Source: 13-2-20CM-66-19 sp036273735 (GTDB lineage Bacteria > Pseudomonadota > Gammaproteobacteria > Steroidobacterales > Steroidobacteraceae). Taken from it: DNA of 54,911 nucleotides. The translations under genes were made by a program, and so were the position numbers. The stretch covers positions 1 to 54,911 of the forward strand of contig DASUHA010000119.1 in assembly GCA_036273735.1 (NCBI GenBank). Reading direction: 5' to 3'. Positions 36,433 through 44,488 of this stretch are shown here, piece by piece (the first letter of the stretch is position 1; each line of letters starts with the position of its first letter). Under the pieces are notes generated by a model that saw nothing but the letters and a program-made list of their open reading frames with translations, did no database searches and had not been told where the DNA came from.

Positions 36433-37545
36433 TCAAGCGGCGCTGCGCGCCGATAGATCCGCAGTCGCGGAGCACGTGCTCTCGATGACGGCGCCTCCCA
36501 GGCAGCGCTCGCGGTCGTAGATCACCGCGTACTGTCCAGGTGTGACCGCGCGCTGTGGCTTCTCGAAGCGAATCCGCGCGCTGCCGTCGCCGCGCGGCTC
36601 GAGCACGGCCGCCTGGTCCGCCTGCCGATAGCGAACCTTCACCCCGCAGGCAAACGGCCCGCTGCGCGGCTCGCTCAGCCAGTGGATGGGGCCGCTCGTG
36701 AGCGCCGAGCTGAGCAGGAGCGGGTGATCGTGTCCCTGCACGACGATGAGGGCGTTGCGGACCGTATCCTTGCGGGCGACGAACCAGGGAAGCTCCGCGT
36801 GATGTGCGCGTCCGCCGATCCCAAGTCCCTCGCGCTGGCCCAGCGTGTAGAAGGCGAGGCCGCGATGCACGCCGAGCGGCTCGCCATCGGCGGACTCGAT
36901 GGGTCCCGGGCGATCGGCGAGAAAGCGGCCGAGAAACTCGCGAAAGGGCCGCTCGCCTACGAAGCAGATGCCGGTGCTGTCGGGCTTGTCGAACACCGGC
37001 AGTCCCGCCCATCGTGCCCGCTCGCGGACCGCACCCTTCTCGAGCTCTCCGATCGGCATCAGGGTGTCGCCCAAGTGCCCGATCCCGACCGCATGGAGGA
37101 AGTAGCTCTGATCCTTGGCTGCATCGCGCGCCTTGTGGAGCTCGGCGCCCGTGGGCTCCCTGAGGATGCGCGCGTAGTGGCCTGTCGCGAACCGCCTGGC
37201 GCCGAGCCGACGGGCGTAGCTCAGTGCCACACCAAACTTGATCTCACGATTGCACAGCACATCCGGGTTGGGCGTGCGCCCGGCACTGTGCTCGGCCAGG
37301 AAATGCTGAAAGACACGCTCACGATACTCGGCCGCGAAGCTGACGCGATGCAGCGGAATACCGAGCTCGTGCGCGACGGCGCGGGCATCCTGAAAGTCCT
37401 GTGCGGCGGTGCAGTAGCCGTCATCGTCCTCTTCCCAGTTGCTCATGAAGAGTCCGTGGACTTCCCATCCCTGCTCCTTGAGGAGGAGGGCCGCGACGGC
37501 GGAGTCGACACCACCGGACAGGCCCACGATGACACGATCGCTCAT
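36433..37545 (-). CDS. mnmA: tRNA-specific 2-thiouridylase MnmA
   Basis: Adds sulfur to uridine 34 of tRNA-Lys, -Glu and -Gln. The 370-residue protein has the PP-loop VGLSGGVDSAVAALLL, the catalytic Cys98 in DVLCNREIKF and Cys194 in TGICFVGERPF (the pair forming the transient persulfide/disulfide), and the DQSYFLHAV segment. Starts 14 bases after the nudJ stop; E. coli also places nudJ directly before mnmA. Confidence 0.97.
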   Translation of the reverse strand: MSDRVIVGLSGGVDSAVAALLLKEQGWEVHGLFMSNWEEDDDGYCTAAQDFQDARAVAHELGIPLHRVSFAAEYRERVFQHFLAEHSAGRTPNPDVLCNREIKFGVALSYARRLGARRFATGHYARILREPTGAELHKARDAAKDQSYFLHAVGIGHLGDTLMPIGELEKGAVRERARWAGLPVFDKPDSTGICFVGERPFREFLGRFLADRPGPIESADGEPLGVHRGLAFYTLGQREGLGIGGRAHHAELPWFVARKDTVRNALIVVQGHDHPLLLSSALTSGPIHWLSEPRSGPFACGVKVRYRQADQAAVLEPRGDGSARIRFEKPQRAVTPGQYAVIYDRERCLGGAVIESTCSATADLSARSAA

Positions 37546-37559
37546 GAACAGCGGCCCTC

Positions 37560-38030
37560 TCAGAGTCCAACCGCCGCGACTGCCCGCGCGGAGCCCAGGT
37601 CGAGAGCCGCCACCGAGGCGAGCGGCTGACGGTGGCCTGCCAGATAGTCACCGACGCAGCGCAACACCAGAGGACTGCGCAGTTGGGGCTCGCGGCCCTT
37701 GAGCTCGGCGTGAGTCAGCCAATGTGTGGCGATGATGCCCCTGTCGAGCGCCTGACCGTTGCGGTGATCGCTGACGCTGCCGGTGAATGCGAAGCGCTTG
37801 GTCATTCGGCCAGTGCCGGGATGACGCCAGAGGTAGACCCCGAGCAGCTCGTCTGCAGAGAAGAGCCAGGCGGTCTCTTCACGAACCTCACGGACGACCG
37901 CCTCGAGCAGCGTCTCGCCACGCTCGACGTGGCCCGCGGGCTGGTTGATGACCAGACGGCGGGATATACGCTCCTCGACGACGAGAAAGCGGCCGTCCGT
38001 CTCCGTCACGGCGGCAACGGTGATCTCCAT
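37560..38030 (-). CDS. nudJ: Nudix hydrolase NudJ-like
   Basis: Pyrophosphatase of 156 residues with the Nudix box GHVERGETLLEAVVREVREE followed by TAW, so the final glycine of the canonical box is alanine. NQPAGHVE is typical of NudJ, which in E. coli hydrolyses nucleotides and thiamin precursors. I chose the ATG at 38030 (MEITVAAV); the frame is open to 38060 but TATAAT lies in that stretch. It precedes mnmA as in E. coli, which supports the assignment. Confidence 0.88.
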   Translation of the reverse strand: MEITVAAVTETDGRFLVVEERISRRLVINQPAGHVERGETLLEAVVREVREETAWLFSADELLGVYLWRHPGTGRMTKRFAFTGSVSDHRNGQALDRGIIATHWLTHAELKGREPQLRSPLVLRCVGDYLAGHRQPLASVAALDLGSARAVAAVGL

Positions 38031-38037
38031 AGCTGCG

Positions 38038-38043
38038 ATTATA
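38038..38043 (-). promoter_or_regulatory. Consensus -10 TATAAT immediately upstream of nudJ
   Basis: Reverse strand TATAAT, seven bases (CGCAGCT), then the nudJ ATG at 38030. This is the clearest of the leaderless-type sites: a perfect hexamer with no room for a Shine-Dalgarno sequence. The -35 region has no clear match. Confidence 0.55.
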
Positions 38044-38112
38044 GCCGTGCCACTGACCATCCTGGTGGCGGGCGCTCCAGCCCGCGCATCCGTGCGCGGT
38101 CGTTCGGGCGGA

Positions 38113-38173
38113 TCGACGACACGTTAAGTGTCGTCGACTAAAGGCACCGCCCTCACCCGTCGAGGCAGGGCGG
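38113..38173. terminator. Two hairpins downstream of the DUF7931-like gene
   Basis: TCGACGACAC (38113-38122), loop GTTAA, GTGTCGTCGA (38128-38137) is a perfect 10-bp stem. CCGCCCT (38147-38153) and AGGGCGG (38167-38173) form a second 7-bp stem. Both lie between the end of the gene at 38184 and the nudJ start. Neither has a T-run, so termination is only one possibility; the first stem could also be an operator. Confidence 0.4.
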
Positions 38174-38183
38174 CCCTGAACCT

Positions 38184-38774
38184 CTAACCGCGGCGAGTGG
38201 CGCGCAGACCGTGCTCGGGGGCGCTGGCGTCCCAGATCTGGTCGAATTCCTGCAGGTAGAGGCGCGCGGCCGGGGGATTGTTGATGTCCGCGATGCCGTC
38301 CCAGGTATCGGAGCGCATGCGGTAGACGATGGCCCGATCGTCGGCAATGAGATAGGCCGAGGCACGCTGGCGGGCCTCTGCCGCGACGTAGCGCATGTCG
38401 ATGCAGCTCGAGAGCCGCCGTCCCATGGCCACGAAGCGGTTGCTGTCCCGCATGACCCGTGTCGGCTCGGCGAGCAGCACCCGCACCTTGGCGAAGCTGC
38501 GCGCCAGGACGAAGTGCTTGATCACCTCGAGAAATGCCGTCTGGTCGTAGAGGTCGGGCTCGAGATCGGGGGTGTAAATCGAGATCAGCCGCTGAGCCGT
38601 GGCGGCCACCTGGCAAACGGCGCTGCGCACCTCCGGGAGGGTGGTGAGCACGGTGAGGACGTCCATGCCTCGGGCCGCCCGCGCGCCCTTGCTGCTCATC
38701 GACTCCGGTGAGTAGCGGGCGTTTGCGAGCTGAGCCAGCGCGCTTTTATGTTCGAGTTCCCCGTATTGAGCCAC
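38184..38774 (-). CDS. DUF7931-like conserved protein
   Basis: Protein of 196 residues without a known activity. The conserved core reads ISIYTPDLEPDLYDQ, VRVLLAEPTRVMRDSNRFV and a C-terminal NNPPAARLYLQEFDQIW, which recalls the phospholipase-D-like fold of proteins annotated DUF7931, but no HKD motif is visible. A GTG at 38774 (MAQYGEL) is the longest start; ATGs at 38699 and 38666 are alternatives. It sits between purB and nudJ, where E. coli has other genes. Confidence 0.7.
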   Translation of the reverse strand: MAQYGELEHKSALAQLANARYSPESMSSKGARAARGMDVLTVLTTLPEVRSAVCQVAATAQRLISIYTPDLEPDLYDQTAFLEVIKHFVLARSFAKVRVLLAEPTRVMRDSNRFVAMGRRLSSCIDMRYVAAEARQRASAYLIADDRAIVYRMRSDTWDGIADINNPPAARLYLQEFDQIWDASAPEHGLRATRRG

Positions 38775-38942
38775 GAGCGGCTGCCGTCTTCGCCTGCGAC
38801 ATCGGCAGGCCCACCGATCTTAGAGAGGCGGCCCACTGGGTGGTTGTCGAATCCATCACGAATTCAGGTGCTTAGCCTGCGTTAATGAGTGGAAACCGAG
38901 GTCTGGTTCTCATTTTCGGCACGGCCAGCCGGGCAGAATTTG

Positions 38943-40340
38943 TCATATTCCCCGAGCCAGGCGTCCCGCAAGGCCGGTGTAGTCGAGCGGTCGCAGCGTC
39001 TTCAGCCGACGCTTCTCTTCCGCGGACAGCGGCAGGCTTTCGATGAGCTCCGCGAGCGCACGCTGATCGATCGCGCGTCCGCGCGTGTGTTCCTTGAGGC
39101 GCTCGTATCCCTCCGGTATTCCCGCTGCGCGCAGGACGGTTTGAACGGCCTCGCCGAGGACCTCCCAAGCATCCTGGAGATCTGCAGTCAGTGTTGCCGC
39201 GTTTGCATCGACCTTACCGAGACCGCGGCCGAGCGCACGCCAGGCAATGAGTGTGTGGCCGAGTGCGACGCCAAGATTGCGCAGCACGGTGGAGTCGGTG
39301 AGATCCCGCTGCCAGCGCGAGATCGGCAGCTTGTCGGCGAAGTGGCGCAACAGGGCGTTGGCGATGCCGAGATTGCCTTCGGCATTCTCGAAGTCGATGG
39401 GGTTGACCTTGTGCGGCATGGTCGAGGAGCCGACCTCGGCCGCGGCCGCCCGCTGCTTGAGGTAGCCGAGGGAAATGTAGCCCCAGAAGTCGCGGCAGAG
39501 ATCGAGGAGCACGACGTTGATGGCGGCGATGGCATCGCAGTACTCGGCGATCCAGTCGTGCGGCTCGATCTGCGTGGTGTAGGCATTGCAGGCGAGGCCG
39601 AGGGATTCGATGAAGCTGCGGCTCACCGCAGGCCAGTCGACGCCGGGCAACGCGGCATGGTGGGCGTTGAAGTTGCCGACGGCGCCGTTCCATTTGCCCA
39701 GGATCTCGACCGCGCCCCAGCGCCGCTCCGCACGGCGCAGCCGTGCGACGAAGTTGGCAACCTCCTTGCCGAGTGTCGTCGGGCTCGCGGGTTGGCCGTG
39801 CGTACGCGCCAGCATCGGCGTGTCCGCTTCGCGATGAGCCAGAGCGGCGAGCTCGGTCGTGCGCTCCGTGAGCGTGCAAGCCAAGCGCCGGCGCGCCTCG
39901 CCGAGCAGGCGCGCATAGCTGAGATTGTTGATGTCCTCCGAGGTGCAGCCGAAGTGCACGAGCTCCAGGGAGGCTTCGCTCGCCCCGGCGGGCGCGAGCT
40001 GTTGGCGAACGTAGTACTCGACGGCCTTGACGTCGTGGTTGATGACTTGCTCGATGGCCTTCACCGACTTCGCGCAGTCCGCATCCGGCTCGCGCGCGAG
40101 GTCACGCGCGCGGGCGAGCGCGGCGGGAGCGAGAGCGGCACCTGCGAGCTGCGGCACCGCGGCCGCGAGATGCAGGAGCCACGCGGCCTCGATCCGCACG
40201 CGCTCGCGGATGAGCCCCGCCTCTGAGAGCAGCTCACGCAGCGGCTCGGTGGCGGCACGATAGCGGCCATCGACCGGCGAGAGTGCGGCCACTGCGGCAA
40301 GCGGCTCGGGGACAAGAGAATCCGGGCGGGAGTCGGCCAT
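38943..40340 (-). CDS. purB: Adenylosuccinate lyase
   Basis: Acts twice in purine synthesis, cleaving SAICAR and adenylosuccinate. The 465-residue protein is of the E. coli type, with TSEDINNLSYARLL, ARTHGQPASPTTLGKE and the flexible signature loop SSTMPHKVNPIDFENAEGN. The ATG at 40340 (MADSRPD) is divergent from fumC with only 38 bases between the genes. TATGAT ends five bases before the ATG. Confidence 0.97.
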   Translation of the reverse strand: MADSRPDSLVPEPLAAVAALSPVDGRYRAATEPLRELLSEAGLIRERVRIEAAWLLHLAAAVPQLAGAALAPAALARARDLAREPDADCAKSVKAIEQVINHDVKAVEYYVRQQLAPAGASEASLELVHFGCTSEDINNLSYARLLGEARRRLACTLTERTTELAALAHREADTPMLARTHGQPASPTTLGKEVANFVARLRRAERRWGAVEILGKWNGAVGNFNAHHAALPGVDWPAVSRSFIESLGLACNAYTTQIEPHDWIAEYCDAIAAINVVLLDLCRDFWGYISLGYLKQRAAAAEVGSSTMPHKVNPIDFENAEGNLGIANALLRHFADKLPISRWQRDLTDSTVLRNLGVALGHTLIAWRALGRGLGKVDANAATLTADLQDAWEVLGEAVQTVLRAAGIPEGYERLKEHTRGRAIDQRALAELIESLPLSAEEKRRLKTLRPLDYTGLAGRLARGI

Positions 40341-40344
40341 GCGC

Positions 40345-40351
40345 TATCATA
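40345..40351. promoter_or_regulatory. Two-way -10 element shared by purB and fumC
   Basis: The seven bases TATCATA read TATCAT on the forward strand (40345-40350) and TATGAT on the reverse (40346-40351), each 5/6 to TATAAT. Forward use gives fumC a leader of about 22 bases with GGAG (40367-40370) eight bases before its ATG. Reverse use places +1 at the purB start codon. Confidence 0.5.
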
Positions 40352-40378
40352 ACGCACGCGAGCTATGGAGCAGATGCC

Positions 40379-41782
40379 ATGACGAGTTCCCACCGGATCG
40401 AGCACGACAGCATGGGCGAGCTGAAGGTGCCCGCGGATGCCCTCTGGGGCGCACAGACGCAGCGGGCCGTGGAGAATTTCCCGATCAGCGGCCTCACGAT
40501 GCCGCGCGCCTTCATCGGTGCCGTGGGGCTCATCAAGCAGGCTGCCGCGCGCGCCAACACCCGCCTCGAGCTCCTCGATGCCGGGATCAGCCGCGCGATC
40601 GATGCCGCGGCGGCGGAGGTCGCGGCCGGGCGGCACGATGCGCAGTTTCCGATCGATGTCTTCCAGACCGGCTCCGGCACCAGCACGAACATGAATGCCA
40701 ACGAGGTGGTCGCGACGCTCGCCGCGCGCCGCCTCGGCAAGGCCGTGCATCCCAACGATCACGTCAACATGAGCCAGAGCAGCAACGACGTGATCCCGAC
40801 GGCGATCCACGTGAGTGCCGCGCTCAGCATGCACCGCGATCTCATCCCTGCGCTCGGCCACCTGCGCGATGCGCTGCTCGCGAAGGAGCGTGAGGTCGGC
40901 ACCGTGGTCAAAACCGGCCGCACTCACCTCATGGATGCGATGCCCGTGACGCTGGGGCAGGAGCTCTCCGGCTGGCGGGCGCAGATCGAGAGCGGCCTCG
41001 CACGGCTCGCGGCGACCCAGCCGCGGTTGCACGCGCTCGCACAAGGCGGCACCGCAGTCGGCACCGGCATCAACGCGCATCCTGACTTCGGGGCCCGCTT
41101 CTGCGAGGCGCTGAGCGAGCTCGCGGGTGTTCCCTTCAGCCCGGCGCGCAACTACTTCGAGGCGCTCGCCTCTCAGGACACCGCCGTCGAGTTGTCCGGG
41201 CAGCTCAAGACCATCGCCGTCAGCCTGATGAAGATCGCCAACGACCTGCGCTGGATGAATAGCGGACCGCTCGCGGGGCTCGGTGAGATCGCACTGCCGG
41301 CGCTGCAGCCCGGCAGCAGCATCATGCCGGGCAAGGTGAACCCGGTGATCCCGGAGGCAACCGCCATGGTGGCCGCCCAGGTCATCGGCAACGACACCAC
41401 CATCACGATCGCCGGGCAGTCGGGCAACTTCCAGCTCAATGTGATGCTGCCCGTGATCGCCTACAACCTGCTCGAGAGCATCCACCTGCTCGCCAACATC
41501 TCGCGGGCGCTCGCCGACCGCGCGATCGCCGGGTTCAAGGTGAATCTGGCGCGCCTCGGCGAGGCGCTCGAGCGCAATCCCATCCTGGTCACGGCGCTGA
41601 ACCCGGTGATCGGCTACGAGAAGGGTGCCGCCATTGCGAAGAAGGCGTATGCCCAGGGCAGGCCGCTGCGCGAGGTTGCGCAGGAGATGACCGATCTCTC
41701 GCGTGAGGAGCTCGCGCGGCTCCTCGATCCCGCCGACCTTGCCCGCGGCGGCATCAAGGGCGGCACGAGCGGCGGTGGCTGA
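40379..41782 (+). CDS. fumC: Class II fumarate hydratase
   Basis: Iron-independent hydration of fumarate to malate in the TCA cycle. The 467-residue protein has the FQTGSGTSTNMNANEV, TGRTHLMDAMPVTLGQE and GSSIMPGKVNPVIPE signatures; Ser313/Ser314 lie in the last, equivalent to the catalytic loop serine region of E. coli FumC. The ATG at 40379 is preceded by GGAG at a spacing of eight. The stop lies inside the next gene, with an eight-base overlap. Confidence 0.98.
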   Translation: MTSSHRIEHDSMGELKVPADALWGAQTQRAVENFPISGLTMPRAFIGAVGLIKQAAARANTRLELLDAGISRAIDAAAAEVAAGRHDAQFPIDVFQTGSGTSTNMNANEVVATLAARRLGKAVHPNDHVNMSQSSNDVIPTAIHVSAALSMHRDLIPALGHLRDALLAKEREVGTVVKTGRTHLMDAMPVTLGQELSGWRAQIESGLARLAATQPRLHALAQGGTAVGTGINAHPDFGARFCEALSELAGVPFSPARNYFEALASQDTAVELSGQLKTIAVSLMKIANDLRWMNSGPLAGLGEIALPALQPGSSIMPGKVNPVIPEATAMVAAQVIGNDTTITIAGQSGNFQLNVMLPVIAYNLLESIHLLANISRALADRAIAGFKVNLARLGEALERNPILVTALNPVIGYEKGAAIAKKAYAQGRPLREVAQEMTDLSREELARLLDPADLARGGIKGGTSGGG

Positions 41783-42473
41783 GACGGACGGCAGACCCCG
41801 GGAGGCGGCGGCAGCGCCGGCCGAGGTCCCTCCGGTCATCGACTGGCCGGCGAGGATCCGCGAGCGGCTCGCGGGCACTCAGCCGCGCCACGATCCCGAG
41901 GACTGGCTCGTTCCCGCGCTCACGGCGGAGCAGAGCCGCCCATTGCGGCGCTTCTTTCCGGCCTCGCCCGTCCCCGCGGCTGTGCTCATCCCCATCGTGG
42001 AGCATCCGGGTGAGCCCACGGTGCTCCTGACGCAACGAGCCACTCAACTGCGCAATCACGCCGGTCAGGTCAGCTTTCCCGGCGGCCGCATCGAGCCTCA
42101 GGACGGGAGCCCCACTGCGGCGGCACTGCGCGAGGCACGCGAGGAGATCGGGCTCGAGGAAGCCTGCGTGACGGTCGTCGGCTATCTGCCCGACCACGTC
42201 GTGATCAGCGGCTTTCGCGTCACTCCGGTGGTCGCGATGGTGCGTCCCGGCTTCAAGCTTTTCCTCGATGCGCAGGAGGTGGAGGATACTTTCGAGGTGC
42301 CGCTCTCCTTCGCATTCGATCCGCGTAATCACCGGCCGCGGGTACACCGCTTCCGCACGGCCGACGCGGAGGCCCAGATGTTCGACATCCCTTACGGCGA
42401 CCGCAACGTCTGGGGCGCGACGGCCGGGATGCTCGTGACCCTCTACCGGCTCTGCATCGAGGGCAGCGCATGA
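41775..42473 (+). CDS. Nudix hydrolase, CoA pyrophosphatase (NudL) type
   Basis: Hydrolase of 232 residues with the NudL/UPF0035 signature LLTQRATQLRNHAGQVSFPGG followed (from residue about 110) by the Nudix box with REAREEIGL. These enzymes cleave CoA to 3',5'-ADP and phosphopantetheine. The likely start is the GTG at 41775 that overlaps the fumC stop by eight bases. The stop overlaps mazG (ATGA), giving a coupled fumC-nudL-mazG unit. Confidence 0.87.
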   Translation: MAETDGRPREAAAAPAEVPPVIDWPARIRERLAGTQPRHDPEDWLVPALTAEQSRPLRRFFPASPVPAAVLIPIVEHPGEPTVLLTQRATQLRNHAGQVSFPGGRIEPQDGSPTAAALREAREEIGLEEACVTVVGYLPDHVVISGFRVTPVVAMVRPGFKLFLDAQEVEDTFEVPLSFAFDPRNHRPRVHRFRTADAEAQMFDIPYGDRNVWGATAGMLVTLYRLCIEGSA

Positions 42474-43336
42474 GCGCCGAGGAGACGGGAAGAGCGCTCA
42501 CGGAGCTCATCGAGTTGATGGCGCGGCTGCGCGATCCCGAGCGGGGTTGTCCCTGGGATCGCGAGCAGACCTTCCGCACCATCGCTCCGTACACGATCGA
42601 GGAAGCGTACGAGGTTGCCGATGCCATCGAGCGCGGCGAGCCCGAGCGGCTGCGCGGTGAGCTCGGCGATCTCCTTTTCCAGGTAGTGTTTCATTCGCGG
42701 ATGGCCGAGGAGCGGAGTTGGTTCGACTTCGCGGCCGTCGCCCGCGGCATTTGCGAGAAGCTCATCCGCCGCCATCCGCATGTATTCGAAGGCGAGGGCG
42801 CGGGAGCCGATCTCGGCGAGCTCTCGCGCGTCTGGGAGGAGCAGAAGGCGCGTGAGCGTGCCGAGGCCGCCGGTGAGGACGCCGCCGCCGATCACAGCGC
42901 CCTGGCAGATGTACCGCGTGCATTGCCGGCGCTCACCCGGGCGGCGAAGCTCGGGCGGCGCGCCGCGCGGGTGGGCTTCGACTGGGATACGGTTGCGCAG
43001 GTTCGCGACAAGGTGCTGGAAGAAGTCCGCGAGATCGACCAGGAGCTCGCCGGGGAGCCGGGCACGGGCAGCGAGGACCGGCTGGGCGAGGAGATCGGGG
43101 ACCTCCTCTTCGCGGTGGCGAATTGGGCCCTGCACCTCGACGTCGATCCGGAGGAGGCGCTGCGGGCCGCGAATACCAAGTTCGAGCGTCGCTTCCGGCG
43201 CATGGAGGCGCTGGCCTCGGCCCAGGGCACCCCGCTGGCCTCGCTCGATGCCGCCCAGTGGGATGTGCTCTGGCGGCAGGCCAAGCAGGACCTCAGCGCG
43301 GCAGCGCCGGCCGGGCAGGGCTCGGCGGACCGCTAG
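42470..43336 (+). CDS. mazG: Nucleoside triphosphate pyrophosphohydrolase MazG
   Basis: Hydrolyses (d)NTPs to monophosphates, a house-cleaning role. The 288-residue protein has two MazG domains: the first with RDPERGCPWDREQT, TIEEAYEVADAI and GELGDLLFQVVFHS (about residues 20-80), the second at about 165-245 with EVREIDQE and EEIGDLLFAVANWA. ATG at 42470 overlaps the NudL-type stop. Confidence 0.96.
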   Translation: MSAEETGRALTELIELMARLRDPERGCPWDREQTFRTIAPYTIEEAYEVADAIERGEPERLRGELGDLLFQVVFHSRMAEERSWFDFAAVARGICEKLIRRHPHVFEGEGAGADLGELSRVWEEQKARERAEAAGEDAAADHSALADVPRALPALTRAAKLGRRAARVGFDWDTVAQVRDKVLEEVREIDQELAGEPGTGSEDRLGEEIGDLLFAVANWALHLDVDPEEALRAANTKFERRFRRMEALASAQGTPLASLDAAQWDVLWRQAKQDLSAAAPAGQGSADR

Positions 43337-43408
43337 CGGTAATCCTCCGCAGGTTCCGCAAAGCCCGGGTCGCGGGTTCGATTCAGCCCGGATTCACGCT
43401 GATCGGGG

Positions 43409-43414
43409 TATGTT
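43409..43414 (+). promoter_or_regulatory. -10-like TATGTT upstream of the PepSY gene
   Basis: TATGTT, eight bases (CCGCGGAC), then the ATG at 43423. It matches TANNNT and 4/6 of TATAAT, and there is no Shine-Dalgarno sequence. A weak member of the leaderless-type series. Confidence 0.3.
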
Positions 43415-43422
43415 CCGCGGAC

Positions 43423-43734
43423 ATGAACGCCGTTCGATCTTGGGTGGTCGGTGGGCTCGCGCTCGTGCTCTCGAGTGGCGCGCTCGCGGTTTGCGCCCAG
43501 GGAGCGCGGCCTCCAGTCTCGCACGTGGCCGCGGGTCCGCCCGCTTCACACCGCCACGGTGGGGTATCCATGGACAAGGCCGTGCGGCTGGCGCAGCACC
43601 ACTTCCGGGCGCGGGTCGTCCGGGCCGAGACGCAACGGCAAGGAGACCGTACCATCTACGTTCTTCGGATGCTGGATGACTCCGGACGGGTCTTCGCCGT
43701 CCGGGTCGATGCGGCGAGCGGCGCCATTATCTGA
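43423..43734 (+). CDS. Small exported PepSY-domain protein
   Basis: Protein of 103 residues with a cleavable-looking signal peptide (about residues 1-25, ending near LAVCAQG) and a single PepSY-like domain (MDKAVRLAQHHFRARVVRAE through VFAVRVDAASGAII). PepSY modules bind or inhibit proteins in the periplasm. It lies 34 bases upstream of a PhoP/PhoQ-like pair on the same strand, so a role in sensing by that kinase is plausible but inferred. Confidence 0.82.
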   Translation: MNAVRSWVVGGLALVLSSGALAVCAQGARPPVSHVAAGPPASHRHGGVSMDKAVRLAQHHFRARVVRAETQRQGDRTIYVLRMLDDSGRVFAVRVDAASGAII

Positions 43735-43768
43735 CGCCGGCCCGAGACGCTGATGGGGGAGTCTTCCA

Positions 43769-44455
43769 ATGCGAGTACTGGTGGTCGAAGACGAGGCCGC
43801 TTTGCGCGAGACGCTGAAGACGCGTCTCATCGAGGCCAACTTCACGGTGGATGTTGCCCAGGACGGGGAAGAGGGGCTCTTCGCCGGGATGGAATATCCC
43901 CTCGATGTGGCCATCATCGATCTGGGACTGCCGAAGCTCGCCGGGCTGGAAGTGATCCGCCGCCTGCGCGCCGCCCGCAAGGCGTACCCCATTCTCATCC
44001 TGACCGCGCGCGATAACTGGCAGGACAAGGTCGAGGGCCTGCAGGCCGGTGCCGACGACTATGTCCCCAAGCCCTTCCACTTCGAGGAAGTGTTGGCGCG
44101 GCTGCAGGCGCTGCTGCGAAGGGCCGGCGGCTGGGCGAGTCCGGAGCTCAAGTGCGGCGCGATCACCCTCGATACGCGCGCCCAGACGGTGAGTGTCGAG
44201 AGCCGGGCGGTCGAGCTCACGACTTTCGAATACCGCATCCTCGAGCACCTGATGCTGCGCGCCGGCGAGGTGATCTCAAAGGGCGAGCTCACCGAGCGGC
44301 TCTACGATCAGGATTTCGAGCGCGACAGCAATGTGATCGAGGTGTTGGTCGGGCGGCTGCGCCGCAAGCTCGATCCGGAGGATCGCCTGAAGCCCATCGA
44401 GACCCTGCGCGGCCGCGGCTACCGATTCGCGCTCGCGCGCGATCCGGCGACCTGA
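43769..44455 (+). CDS. OmpR/PhoP-family response regulator
   Basis: DNA-binding regulator of 228 residues. The receiver domain has Asp8 in VVEDE, the phosphoacceptor Asp51 in IIDLGLP, Thr79 and Lys101 in VPKPFHFEE. The winged-helix effector domain (about 128-225) has LTTFEYRILEHLM and SNVIEVLVGRLRRKL, close to PhoP. GGGGGAG lies shortly upstream of the ATG. Regulates unknown targets; the kinase gene follows by 33 bases. Confidence 0.93.
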   Translation: MRVLVVEDEAALRETLKTRLIEANFTVDVAQDGEEGLFAGMEYPLDVAIIDLGLPKLAGLEVIRRLRAARKAYPILILTARDNWQDKVEGLQAGADDYVPKPFHFEEVLARLQALLRRAGGWASPELKCGAITLDTRAQTVSVESRAVELTTFEYRILEHLMLRAGEVISKGELTERLYDQDFERDSNVIEVLVGRLRRKLDPEDRLKPIETLRGRGYRFALARDPAT

Positions 44456-44488
44456 CCGCGGGCAGGGATCAAGACCGCGGCGCACACC

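Noticed and set aside
38775..38942. Gap between purB and the DUF7931-like gene
   Set aside because: No promoter-like hexamer, hairpin or short gene could be supported.
40061..41878. 605-residue open frame antisense to fumC, and other long antisense frames such as 14616-16091
   Set aside because: High GC content makes stop-free antisense frames common. The translations are rich in R, A, G and H with no recognisable domain, and the sense frames encode well-known enzymes.
43337..43422. Possible RNA gene or terminator between mazG and the PepSY gene
   Set aside because: No stable hairpin with a T-run and no recognisable RNA fold; only a TATGTT hexamer near the next start.
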